Of a stretch of 7,061 nucleotides of DNA, positions 1 to 5,840 are shown piece by piece. This DNA is from an uncultured Gemmiger sp. (GTDB lineage Bacteria > Bacillota > Clostridia > Oscillospirales > Ruminococcaceae): contig CAUEKL010000119.1 of assembly GCA_959018215.1 (NCBI GenBank), forward strand, positions 1 through 7,061. The letters are read 5' to 3'. The notes under the pieces were generated by a model, which was not told the DNA's origin, ran no database searches, and was given only the letters and a program-made list of their open reading frames with translations. A program made the translations under genes and the position numbers. Every line of letters starts with the position of its first letter. Positions within the stretch are counted from its first letter, which is position 1.

Positions 1-5
1 TCTTT

Positions 6-36
6 AAGGCCCCCGGTTTTCATCCGGGGGCCTTTT
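6..36 (+). terminator. Rho-independent terminator of an upstream gene
   Basis: An 11-bp perfect stem (AAGGCCCCCGG at 6-16 pairing with CCGGGGGCCTT at 24-34) encloses a 7-nt loop and runs into a short T-tract (33-36). The T-tract is on the plus strand only, so it most likely ends a plus-strand gene lying before the window. It insulates the operon that starts about 80 bases later. Confidence 0.85.
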
Positions 37-45
37 GCTATGCGC

Positions 46-59
46 TTTTACCGGTAAAA
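46..59. repeat. Perfect 14-bp palindrome in the promoter-upstream region
   Basis: TTTTACCGGTAAAA is its own reverse complement with no spacer, so it looks like a binding site for a dimeric protein rather than a hairpin. It lies about 30 bases upstream of the proposed -35 box of the gntR promoter and downstream of the preceding terminator. It does not resemble the AGTGTA/TACACT operator found later. No protein can be assigned to it from the window, and a chance palindrome in a short AT-rich stretch remains possible. Confidence 0.4.
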
Positions 60-88
60 ATCTTTACATCTCAAATGGACGGATTCTC

Positions 89-117
89 TTGCATCACGAG
101 TGTACTACTGGTATAAT
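89..117 (+). promoter_or_regulatory. Sigma-A-type promoter of the gntR/ABC operon
   Basis: A perfect -10 box TATAAT (112-117) lies 17 bp downstream of a weak -35 box TTGCAT (89-94, matching the first three bases of TTGACA). Transcription would start near the A-run at 124-126, giving a leader of roughly 30 nt before the GTG start at 153. The -10 box lies inside the operator-like inverted repeat at 99-122, so a bound repressor would block the polymerase. The next 35 bases hold only the leader and the ribosome binding site AAAGGAGGG (136-144). Confidence 0.75.
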
Positions 118-122
118 ACACT
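99..122. promoter_or_regulatory. Operator 1: AGTGTA-N12-TACACT inverted repeat over the -10 box (probable GntR/YtrA-type site)
   Basis: The half-sites AGTGTA (99-104) and TACACT (117-122) are perfect inverted repeats. Extended to 10-bp arms (99-108 and 113-122) they still pair at 8 of 10 positions. The site covers the promoter spacer and the -10 box, a typical repressor position. From memory, B. subtilis YtrA is reported to bind an AGTGTA/TACACT repeat with about 13 bp between the half-sites, and here the spacing is 12. The first gene of the operon encodes a YtrA-like protein, so autoregulation is the natural reading. A diverged inverted copy occurs at 550-573. Confidence 0.75.
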
Positions 123-152
123 TAAAGAACACAGCAAAGGAGGGAACCGCAA

Positions 153-530
153 GTGGTCAGTTTTCAGGGTCTGCACTTTCATGACCGATCACCGGTGTAT
201 CAGCAGATTGCGGAACACCTGAAACGTCAGATTATGCTGGGGCTGGTGGAAGATGGAGAGCCCATGCCCAGCCGCCGCGAACTGGCAGCTCAGACGGGGA
301 TCAATCCCAACACAGCCCAAAAAGCCTACCGCCTGATGACGGAGGAAGGGTATGTGCAGACCCAGGGTAACAATCTGAGCACCGTACACTTGACCCCGCA
401 ATTGCGCAGTTGGATTGAAGACGAACTCAGCCGGGGGTTGGTGCAGCAATTCGTAACGGATGCCAAGGAAAACAACCTTTCTTACCGCAAAGTTATCGCC
501 CTGATCAGCGAGCTGTGGGGTGAGGAGTGA
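153..530 (+). CDS. GntR-family transcriptional regulator, YtrA subfamily
   Basis: A 125-residue DNA-binding regulator, probably the repressor of its own operon. The N-terminal GntR winged helix spans about residues 11-79. It starts with the family signature SPVYQQIAEHLKRQI, followed by the recognition helix-turn-helix around 38-61 (PSRRELAAQTGINPNTAQKAYR), of which NPNTAQKAYR is characteristic of this subfamily. The wing (about 66-79) reads QGNNLSTVHL and lacks the usual glycine-rich GxGtfV form. Only about 45 mostly helical residues follow, which matches YtrA-type proteins: these lack a large effector domain and use the short tail to dimerise. The GTG start is chosen because AAAGGAGGG lies 8 nt upstream. 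A matching inverted-repeat operator lies over its promoter and another just after its stop codon, before the transporter genes. The inducing signal is not visible. YtrA relatives in bacilli respond to lipid II-targeting antibiotics, so an envelope-stress role is inference. Confidence 0.92.
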   Translation: MVSFQGLHFHDRSPVYQQIAEHLKRQIMLGLVEDGEPMPSRRELAAQTGINPNTAQKAYRLMTEEGYVQTQGNNLSTVHLTPQLRSWIEDELSRGLVQQFVTDAKENNLSYRKVIALISELWGEE

Positions 531-549
531 CCGCTATTTTTTAGCTATA

Positions 550-573
550 AGTGTATTATATAAGTAGTACATA
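550..573. promoter_or_regulatory. Operator 2: inverted second copy of the operator, between gntR and the transporter genes
   Basis: This 24-bp stretch matches the reverse complement of operator 1 at 20 of 24 positions. It has the half-sites AGTGTA (550-555) and TACATA (568-573), with the same 12-bp spacing. The intergenic gap is only 53 bases, and the site ends at the first base of the AGGAGG ribosome binding site (573-578) of the next gene. AT-rich -10-like hexamers (TATTAT at 554-559) fall within it, but I see no matching -35 box. It may therefore act on a weak internal promoter, as a roadblock to transcription coming through gntR, or as a second site for cooperative binding. Confidence 0.65.
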
Positions 574-583
574 GGAGGCCCTC

Positions 584-1387
584 ATGAAGAGACTGTTACA
601 ATATACGGCCTGGAATTGGAGCATGGGCTGCGGCCCGGTGGCACTTTTGCTGCTACTGGGGGCGGCTGCGGAATGTCTGCTGCTTTTTGTGGCGGCTGCA
701 TCCGTAAACCAGTCTGCTTTGCTATATGGTGACCTGGTGGACGCTGCCGGTGTCCTGTGGGTGATAGCAGCAATCTATCTGCTGCTGCCGGCTTGTGCAC
801 AGGCTGTGCAGGAACGGGCTGCACACATGGCGCGTACCTCGTATACTCTGTTTACCTTACCACTGTCCCGCCGGGAGTTGCTGCTGGGGCGTGCGCTGTC
901 CAGTGTCATCTGGATGGTCCTGGGTATGGCAGTGCAGACCCTTGTGCTGATCCTGCTTTGCGTACCGATTCTTGCTCTGCAAGACAGTGTCTCAGCCGGT
1001 TACTTTTTGTTTGAAGTGACAGAGCAGGGACGGATCTGGTGGGCTCTGGCGGAATGCAGTATTCTGCGGGCGATGCTTCCCAACAGTATCCCGGCAATGA
1101 TCTTTACCGCAGGAATGCTTTTGATTCCATCCTTTATGATGCCTTCGGCCCTCATGCATACCGGCCGGAAACGGATTCTGGCGGTTGTGATTGTTCTGGT
1201 GGAACAAGTTGCCCTGTTCATGCTGGCCAATCCTGTTCTGGCCGGGAGAACCACCTGGGAGCAAATTGGCCGGTCGATCCAAACAAGCAAAGGGATGGAA
1301 ACCTTTCTGCTTGTATTAACGGGTGTGGCCCTTGCAGAAATTCTTTGGGGCCTTTGGGCTTCCTATCGTGCTGAAGCAGCTGCATAA
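584..1387 (+). CDS. ABC-2-type transporter permease (first of two)
   Basis: A 267-residue polytopic membrane protein, likely one half of the transmembrane channel powered by the ATPase encoded at 5107. Six hydrophobic segments are visible at about residues 17-40, 55-74, 107-131, 167-190, 198-220 and 239-260. This is the usual six-TM size and layout of ABC-2 exporters. The cytoplasmic loop between TM2 and TM3 carries YTLFTLPLSRRELLLGR (87-103), which fits the 'LP(I/L)SRxELLxGK' pattern common in ABC-2 permeases. The basic N-terminus includes an AWNW patch that reappears as AWHW in the second permease. The ATG has AGGAGG 5 nt upstream. The gene follows gntR after a 53-base gap holding operator 2 and precedes the first ectodomain gene by 14 bases. 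The substrate is unknown. Assignment as an ABC permease rests on topology, the loop motif and context, not on a family I can name precisely. Confidence 0.82.
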   Translation: MKRLLQYTAWNWSMGCGPVALLLLLGAAAECLLLFVAAASVNQSALLYGDLVDAAGVLWVIAAIYLLLPACAQAVQERAAHMARTSYTLFTLPLSRRELLLGRALSSVIWMVLGMAVQTLVLILLCVPILALQDSVSAGYFLFEVTEQGRIWWALAECSILRAMLPNSIPAMIFTAGMLLIPSFMMPSALMHTGRKRILAVVIVLVEQVALFMLANPVLAGRTTWEQIGRSIQTSKGMETFLLVLTGVALAEILWGLWASYRAEAAA

Positions 1388-1401
1388 AGGAGGGACCGGG
1401 G

Positions 1402-2886
1402 ATGAAACGAAACAAGTTGGTTCGCCCCTATCGGGCTTGCCTGTGGACCCTTGCGGCAGGAATGGCGGTGCTGCTGTGCGGGCAAGTTTGCTTGCACATG
1501 GCTTATCCCCGTCAGGCGGTCAGGTTTCAGCTGAAAACGGGGAATATCACAGAGTTGGAGGGCTTTACCCTGGAAGGAAGTTGGGGCCAGACGGCATCCG
1601 CGGCCATGGAGTTTACCCTGTCTGATGGAGTATTAAATCAGCATCCCGATTTACGGGCAAAACAGGAGGATGGGCTCTCTCTTATGGCTCAAAGCCTGCT
1701 CTGTGTTCCGGATGATGAATTGGCCGGAATGGACCAGCAGGCGGAGGGCGGCTATGTCAGCGGTTCGTATGGAGCATTTTTTCTGCGCACTTCCTATGAA
1801 GGGATGAAGTACACCGCACAGGCCGGTCAGCTGAACCAGATGTACACATTGAACACGCTTGACGGAACAAATCTCTCTGTCCGGTTCAGCCTGGGACAGG
1901 TCCAGCTGCCGCAAGCTGTTACTGTGACCGCAGAACTATATGAAAACGGCAGGGCACGGGATTCCTATCCATATTTGGTGAACGCTGCGGAGCTGGAAAC
2001 GGCCGATATCGGCATCCGAAAAGTTACCATTTTGGATGCGGAAGATCCGGTGAGTTTGTATGTCAGTCCGGGCAACGGCCAAAACGGCGGGATCTATCTG
2101 GTGCGGGAATTCTGTACGGCAGAAGCAACGGCCAAAATCGTACCCGCTGTAACCGTGCAGGGATTCAAGGTCCCATCTGAAAATCAGCCCTACGGCACAG
2201 TGGAAGAGGTCTGCACTTTGGATGCGGGGGAAAGCCTGATCTCCTGCGATAACTGGGAAGATGCCCGCATAGGAGATGGGCATTGGATTTTGACCCGGCA
2301 GGAAACAGGCAAAATCAATCTGCGTCTATTGGATGGCGAATGGAGCCCCATTGGAAAATTACCTCTTGACATAAGTGTGGCCGAGTACCAATCTGTGGTC
2401 GTTCTTCCGCCCCTTCGCATGGATGAGATTTCCTTTATTGTAGTGGACCAAACCGGTGCAGGACAGGCAATCGTTCTGCGTATGAACCAACAAACGATTG
2501 AAGCACAGTGTGCCATTGACTTTGCAGCAACATCCGCCCCCATTGCCGCCGGGTACAGCGCGGATGGAAGCCGGCTGATGACGGTAACCGAAACCAGACA
2601 GTCTTTGATGGCAAGGGTTCCGGCAGAAGTGTGTGAATATTATAACGGGGCAGAAAATTTGACTCAGGAGGTATCCAGCCTCATGAATGCCGTGACAGGA
2701 TGGGATATTCATGTATACAATACACAGGACCTCAAGCGTCCAACTCTTTCCGCCTGCCTTGATTTTGGTATTACACAGCGCTGGAGACAAGAGCTCTGGC
2801 TCAACGGCGTCTACGGGGGCGGACGGAAAGTTTCGCTTTATCGTGTAACGTCGGCTTGGGAACGGGCCGAGGAGGGGACAGCATGA
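1402..2886 (+). CDS. Membrane-anchored extracytoplasmic protein of unknown function (ectoprotein A)
   Basis: A 494-residue protein with a short basic N-terminus (MKRNKLVRPYR), one hydrophobic segment (about 11-33) and a large polar remainder with no further membrane span. It is probably anchored with its bulk outside the cell. I see no lipobox: the cysteines at the end of the TM (26, 30) are not in an L-x-G/A-C context. The C-terminal half is rich in alternating hydrophobic beta-strand-like stretches and GxW/DG turns, suggesting a beta-propeller-like or all-beta fold. It shares short motifs, in the same order, with the protein encoded at 3685: LEGFTLEG (52-59), EFTLSDG (70-76), IYLVRE (231-236) and DIHVYN...LDFG (435-456). 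The start is supported by AAAGGAGGG 7 nt upstream, overlapping the stop of the first permease. Its end overlaps the next start by ATGA. A dedicated transporter partner, substrate binder or envelope sensor are all possible, and no enzymatic motif is evident. Confidence 0.8.
   Translation: MKRNKLVRPYRACLWTLAAGMAVLLCGQVCLHMAYPRQAVRFQLKTGNITELEGFTLEGSWGQTASAAMEFTLSDGVLNQHPDLRAKQEDGLSLMAQSLLCVPDDELAGMDQQAEGGYVSGSYGAFFLRTSYEGMKYTAQAGQLNQMYTLNTLDGTNLSVRFSLGQVQLPQAVTVTAELYENGRARDSYPYLVNAAELETADIGIRKVTILDAEDPVSLYVSPGNGQNGGIYLVREFCTAEATAKIVPAVTVQGFKVPSENQPYGTVEEVCTLDAGESLISCDNWEDARIGDGHWILTRQETGKINLRLLDGEWSPIGKLPLDISVAEYQSVVVLPPLRMDEISFIVVDQTGAGQAIVLRMNQQTIEAQCAIDFAATSAPIAAGYSADGSRLMTVTETRQSLMARVPAEVCEYYNGAENLTQEVSSLMNAVTGWDIHVYNTQDLKRPTLSACLDFGITQRWRQELWLNGVYGGGRKVSLYRVTSAWERAEEGTA
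2869..2877 (+). promoter_or_regulatory. Ribosome binding site that fixes the start of the second permease
   Basis: GAGGAGGGG lies 5 nt upstream of the ATG at 2883. It is inside the end of ectoprotein A, whose stop codon overlaps that ATG (ATGA at 2883-2886). This excludes the longer TTG-initiated frame opening at 2856, which has no ribosome binding site and would add nine polar residues. The arrangement implies translational coupling. Confidence 0.85.
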
Positions 2887-3668
2887 AACAAGTTGGAAGA
2901 TTGATGGCATGGCACTGGCATCTTATAAAAGACCAATTTGCGCTGTTGTGTGGCGTCTATGGGATACAGCAGGTTGTGTTGCTGCTGCTGGCAGCCTCCA
3001 GCCAAAAAATGTTCGGCTTCCAGATGGCGGACCTGTTTCTTCGCTGCGGCCAGATGCCATTGTTCTTTATTTCCTTGTATCTGGTTGTGCTTACAGCGGC
3101 GATGGCCGTCCGCAGCCGGGGCCGTTCCCACACGATGTATACCATGTATACCATGCCCTTTCCCCGTGTGGTGCTGCCTGCCGCGCAAATGATTCTGTGC
3201 CTGGTTCTGCTGGCTGTTTTTTCGGCCTGGCAGGTCGTTCTGTATGCTGTATCCTATTTTCCGGTAACCGCACTCAGCACAATGGCGGCAGGGCATGTGG
3301 CGACAGGTCCTATCCCGACAGGCAGCCTGCCGAACGAGATGAATGCCAATCCGCTTTTTCAGCTGCTTCTGCCCGTCAAGGTGACAGGCTGGTTGTGGCT
3401 GCTTGGATTTCTGCTGTTGCTTTCGGTCCAGTCTGCCTGCATTGCCTGTTGCCGCGGGCTTCGGCGTGTTGTGTCCATGCTTGCGGCGCTGGTTACCGCG
3501 GGGGTAGGGGCGGGAGCCCTGTATTTCCAGTATCACATAACGGTATACCGGCCAGAAGACCCGGGCGTGATCCTGCTGGCGGCTCTGTTATGGGGCGTAG
3601 CCCTTCTGCCGGCATTTTTGAACATCCTCAGCACCGCATGGGCTTTATGCCGCGCGGAATCTCTGTAA
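2883..3668 (+). CDS. ABC-2-type transporter permease (second of two)
   Basis: A 261-residue polytopic membrane protein, probably the partner half-channel of the permease at 584. Six hydrophobic segments lie at about residues 18-38, 57-76, 98-124, 168-189, 196-215 and 228-255. Resemblance to the first permease is visible at equivalent places: the N-terminal AWHW patch (against AWNW), and YTMYTMPFPR (86-95) in the TM2-TM3 cytoplasmic loop (against YTLFTLPLSR). A longer hydrophilic stretch between TM3 and TM4 (about 126-165) has no obvious motif. The MYTMYTM part of the loop is encoded by two tandem copies of a 9-bp unit (3135-3152). Start choice follows the ribosome binding site at 2869-2877 and the 4-bp overlap with the preceding stop. 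It is followed after 16 bases by ectoprotein B, repeating the permease-ectoprotein order. The permease assignment is by topology and context. Confidence 0.8.
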   Translation: MKQVGRLMAWHWHLIKDQFALLCGVYGIQQVVLLLLAASSQKMFGFQMADLFLRCGQMPLFFISLYLVVLTAAMAVRSRGRSHTMYTMYTMPFPRVVLPAAQMILCLVLLAVFSAWQVVLYAVSYFPVTALSTMAAGHVATGPIPTGSLPNEMNANPLFQLLLPVKVTGWLWLLGFLLLLSVQSACIACCRGLRRVVSMLAALVTAGVGAGALYFQYHITVYRPEDPGVILLAALLWGVALLPAFLNILSTAWALCRAESL

Positions 3669-3684
3669 GAAGAAAGGGCAAGCC

Positions 3685-5103
3685 ATGAAGCGTACACAAA
3701 GACACCCTGGCCGGAGCCTGGCTGTTCTTTTGGCTGCCGCAATTGCTGCATTCGGCTTGGGAACAGCGGCTCGTGTCAGCGGGTTACACAATATGCAGAC
3801 AACCCTTGCTGATGAATCCGGAGACCGCCAGGTGTTGCAGGGATTTCATCTTTTCGGATATACACAATTCCAGGCCGAAAAGGCGATCACCTATTTTTCC
3901 CTGGATAATGGCCGGATTTTCTCCAAGGTTATGCCGGAACAGGTTCAGCTGCCGGAAAATGTCAGTCTGCCGGACGATTTCTCGAAAGATTCCAATCTCA
4001 TTGCTGTTGCTCCGGAAGAACGGGACGCGGTGAACCGAAATGCTTCCTTCAGCGGGAACACCGCCACTTCCAAAGCACGCAACCTTTGGGTGATGCGGGA
4101 GATTACCCTGCCGGATCATACATCCCTGCGCCTTCACATAGCGGATTATCCGGTGGATGAGCCGGTGGACGTGGTATCCTATCCCAGCTTGTGGAGCGGG
4201 ATGGACTGGGAAGCTTCCGGCATTGCGCAGCAAACCTATCCCCAGTGGACGGATACCATCCAGGCACGTTGGAAAGATTCCTGGATGATCGGGCTGAACA
4301 GGGAATCGGTTTTTTACCGGCCCGGGATCTGGCGGGTGACGCAAAGCCTCAATGAGGAGGAAATACAGGCATTGCCCCGGGATGGCACGGTACAGTACGG
4401 GGACTTTCAGACCGATGTACTGAGCAAAACCACGGAATACGGCAGCGTAGAATTGTTTTATGTACCGCAGAATCTCGATTCACTTCTGGAGTGTGTCACC
4501 TTGGGTCAGTACCTGGGGATACTGTATCAGGATACACAAGGTGCCGTCCGCTTTGATATGGTGGATGAAAACGCGGTCTGCGTACAGCAGGCGTTGATTG
4601 CCGAAAATGGCGGGGAAGAGATTTCTCATAGTCAAGTCTGTACCCAACAGGCTGATCAGTGCTGCTTTATCATAGGGCTGCAGCGAGGAGCAGATTGGCG
4701 GGTCGTCCTGTTCGGGACAAATGATTCCGATGGGTTGGAATATCTCAACCTGCCGGGAGATGTCCTGCGGGATGGGAGCAAGCTGCCTGGTAACACTGTG
4801 ATCCAGCGCAGTGAGGATGGCCGCTGCGTGCTGTTTTTGGGGCGTGAAGAAAACGAAATACAGCGAAAAAGCTCTCTTCGCGGAGAAGAGACGGTTTATT
4901 ATCCCATTGGCTACCGGCTCCAGGTCTATGACCTGAATGAACGAACCGTGGTATACGATGGATTGCTGGATACCGGTGTGGACAGAATCTGGGGCCGCTC
5001 TGTTGATAATACGGCTTCGCTCTATTATGGGCTGGCCGGGGAATTGTTATCTGCAAACCGGGATTGCTACACGATTTTTCCCCAGCAAGTACAGGAGGGG
5101 TGA
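3685..5103 (+). CDS. Membrane-anchored extracytoplasmic protein of unknown function (ectoprotein B), paralogue of ectoprotein A
   Basis: A 472-residue protein with a basic N-terminus (MKRTQRHPGR), one hydrophobic segment (about 11-33) and a long polar, probably extracellular region. Motifs shared in order with ectoprotein A are LQGFHLFG (51-58), YFSLDNG (70-76), LWVMRE (134-139) and RLQVYDLNERTVVYDGLLDTG (411-431). The last corresponds to the DIHVYN...LDFG region of A. The first motifs fall at almost the same residue number in both proteins, so the N-terminal architecture is conserved. The C-terminal half looks all-beta, with repeated strand-turn patterns such as RSEDGRCVLFLG (375-386), reminiscent of propeller blades, though I cannot count blades reliably. 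The ribosome binding site (AAAGGG at 3673-3678) is weaker than its neighbours', so it may be made at lower level. Its stop lies 3 bases before the ATPase start. The function is unknown; a transporter-associated ectodomain or sensor is likely from context. Confidence 0.8.
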   Translation: MKRTQRHPGRSLAVLLAAAIAAFGLGTAARVSGLHNMQTTLADESGDRQVLQGFHLFGYTQFQAEKAITYFSLDNGRIFSKVMPEQVQLPENVSLPDDFSKDSNLIAVAPEERDAVNRNASFSGNTATSKARNLWVMREITLPDHTSLRLHIADYPVDEPVDVVSYPSLWSGMDWEASGIAQQTYPQWTDTIQARWKDSWMIGLNRESVFYRPGIWRVTQSLNEEEIQALPRDGTVQYGDFQTDVLSKTTEYGSVELFYVPQNLDSLLECVTLGQYLGILYQDTQGAVRFDMVDENAVCVQQALIAENGGEEISHSQVCTQQADQCCFIIGLQRGADWRVVLFGTNDSDGLEYLNLPGDVLRDGSKLPGNTVIQRSEDGRCVLFLGREENEIQRKSSLRGEETVYYPIGYRLQVYDLNERTVVYDGLLDTGVDRIWGRSVDNTASLYYGLAGELLSANRDCYTIFPQQVQEG

Positions 5104-5106
5104 CCT

Positions 5107-5838
5107 ATGATCGAAGTAAAGAATCTGGAAAAGACGTGGCGCCGCGGTCGTACCCGCGTGGGACTGTATCCCACCAGCTTTTCGGTACCGGATGGGCAGA
5201 TTGTGGGGGTACTCGGGGATAATGGCGCCGGAAAAACCACTCTGCTGCGGGCTATGGCGGGGCTTTTGCCGCCCAAAGCCGGGACTGCCCTGTTTGACGG
5301 CAAACCGGCCGCCAGACAATACGAGCGCATCAGCTACATAACGGGAGAGGGCAGTTATTACCCCCAGCTGACGGTGGGAGAGTACGGAGCTTTTCTGGAA
5401 GATCTGCACAGCGCCTTTGATCCCAAGCGCTACCGGGACTTCCTGGCCTTTTTCCAGCTGCCGGAGGACGTAAAAATCGCACGGCTTTCCACCGGCCAGA
5501 AGGCCCGGGTGGAGCTGGCGGCTGGGTTTGCCAAGCGTGCCGACTATTACCTGATGGATGAGCCTTTCCTGGGCAAGGATGTCTTCACCCGCAAGGATTT
5601 CATCAAGCTGATGAGTGCTGTGCTGCACGGGGAGGAGACCATCCTCATTACCACCCACTATCTGGACGACATCGAGCACTTTCTGGATCGGGCCATTGTA
5701 CTGCATCAGGGGCACATTGCGGATGATTTCCTGATGGAAGACCTGCAGCAAAGCGGACAGACTCTGGTGGAGCGTATGGCCAAAACCTGCGGGTGGGACC
5801 CGCAGCGGTATCTTCAGTTTGGAGACGAGGAGGGATGA
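5107..5838 (+). CDS. ABC transporter ATP-binding protein (ABC-2/YtrB-like ATPase)
   Basis: A 243-residue cytoplasmic ATPase that should drive the two permeases encoded upstream. Visible motifs in order are the Walker A GDNGAGKTT (37-45), the ABC signature LSTGQ (127-131), the Walker B YYLMDEP with D151 and catalytic E152, and the H-loop histidine 184 in TTHY. The Q-loop region, ISYITGEGSYYPQLTV (75-90), has no glutamine at the expected position and has G80-E81 instead. Substitution by Glu is seen in several ABC-2-type ATPases. The D-loop reads LGKD (155-158). The length is typical for a single-domain export ATPase with a short C-terminal tail. AGGAGGGG lies 6 nt before the ATG, spanning the end of ectoprotein B. 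This is the only ATPase in the operon, so a homodimer serving two different permeases is the simplest model. Substrate and direction are not determined by sequence, but no solute-binding-protein importer components are present. Confidence 0.95.
   Translation: MIEVKNLEKTWRRGRTRVGLYPTSFSVPDGQIVGVLGDNGAGKTTLLRAMAGLLPPKAGTALFDGKPAARQYERISYITGEGSYYPQLTVGEYGAFLEDLHSAFDPKRYRDFLAFFQLPEDVKIARLSTGQKARVELAAGFAKRADYYLMDEPFLGKDVFTRKDFIKLMSAVLHGEETILITTHYLDDIEHFLDRAIVLHQGHIADDFLMEDLQQSGQTLVERMAKTCGWDPQRYLQFGDEEG
5827..5834 (+). promoter_or_regulatory. Ribosome binding site deciding the start of the winged-helix gene
   Basis: GAGGAGGG lies 6 nt upstream of the ATG at 5841. An alternative ATG at 5835, overlapping the ATPase stop, directly abuts this purine tract with no spacing and is unlikely to be used. 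A longer frame reaching 5793 would lie wholly within the ATPase gene and lacks a site of its own. Confidence 0.8.
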
Positions 5839-5840
5839 AC

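Noticed and set aside
531..583. A second full promoter for the transporter genes
   Set aside because: There are -10-like hexamers (TATTAT at 554-559) but no recognisable -35 box at 16-18 bp upstream. Only the operator copy is claimed here.
2856..2882. TTG-initiated extension of the second permease by nine residues
   Set aside because: It has no ribosome binding site. The ATG at 2883 has GAGGAGGGG at correct spacing and the usual ATGA overlap with the preceding stop.
2838..3536. Minus-strand open frame of 232 codons opposite the second permease
   Set aside because: Its product is rich in Gln, His, Arg and Lys, as expected from the antisense of a hydrophobic membrane protein gene. It has no recognisable domain.
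2909..3688. Plus-strand open frame of 259 codons in another frame over the second permease
   Set aside because: It overlaps the better supported permease gene. Its product is Cys/Gly/Pro/Arg-rich without membrane or domain pattern, a typical GC-driven shadow.
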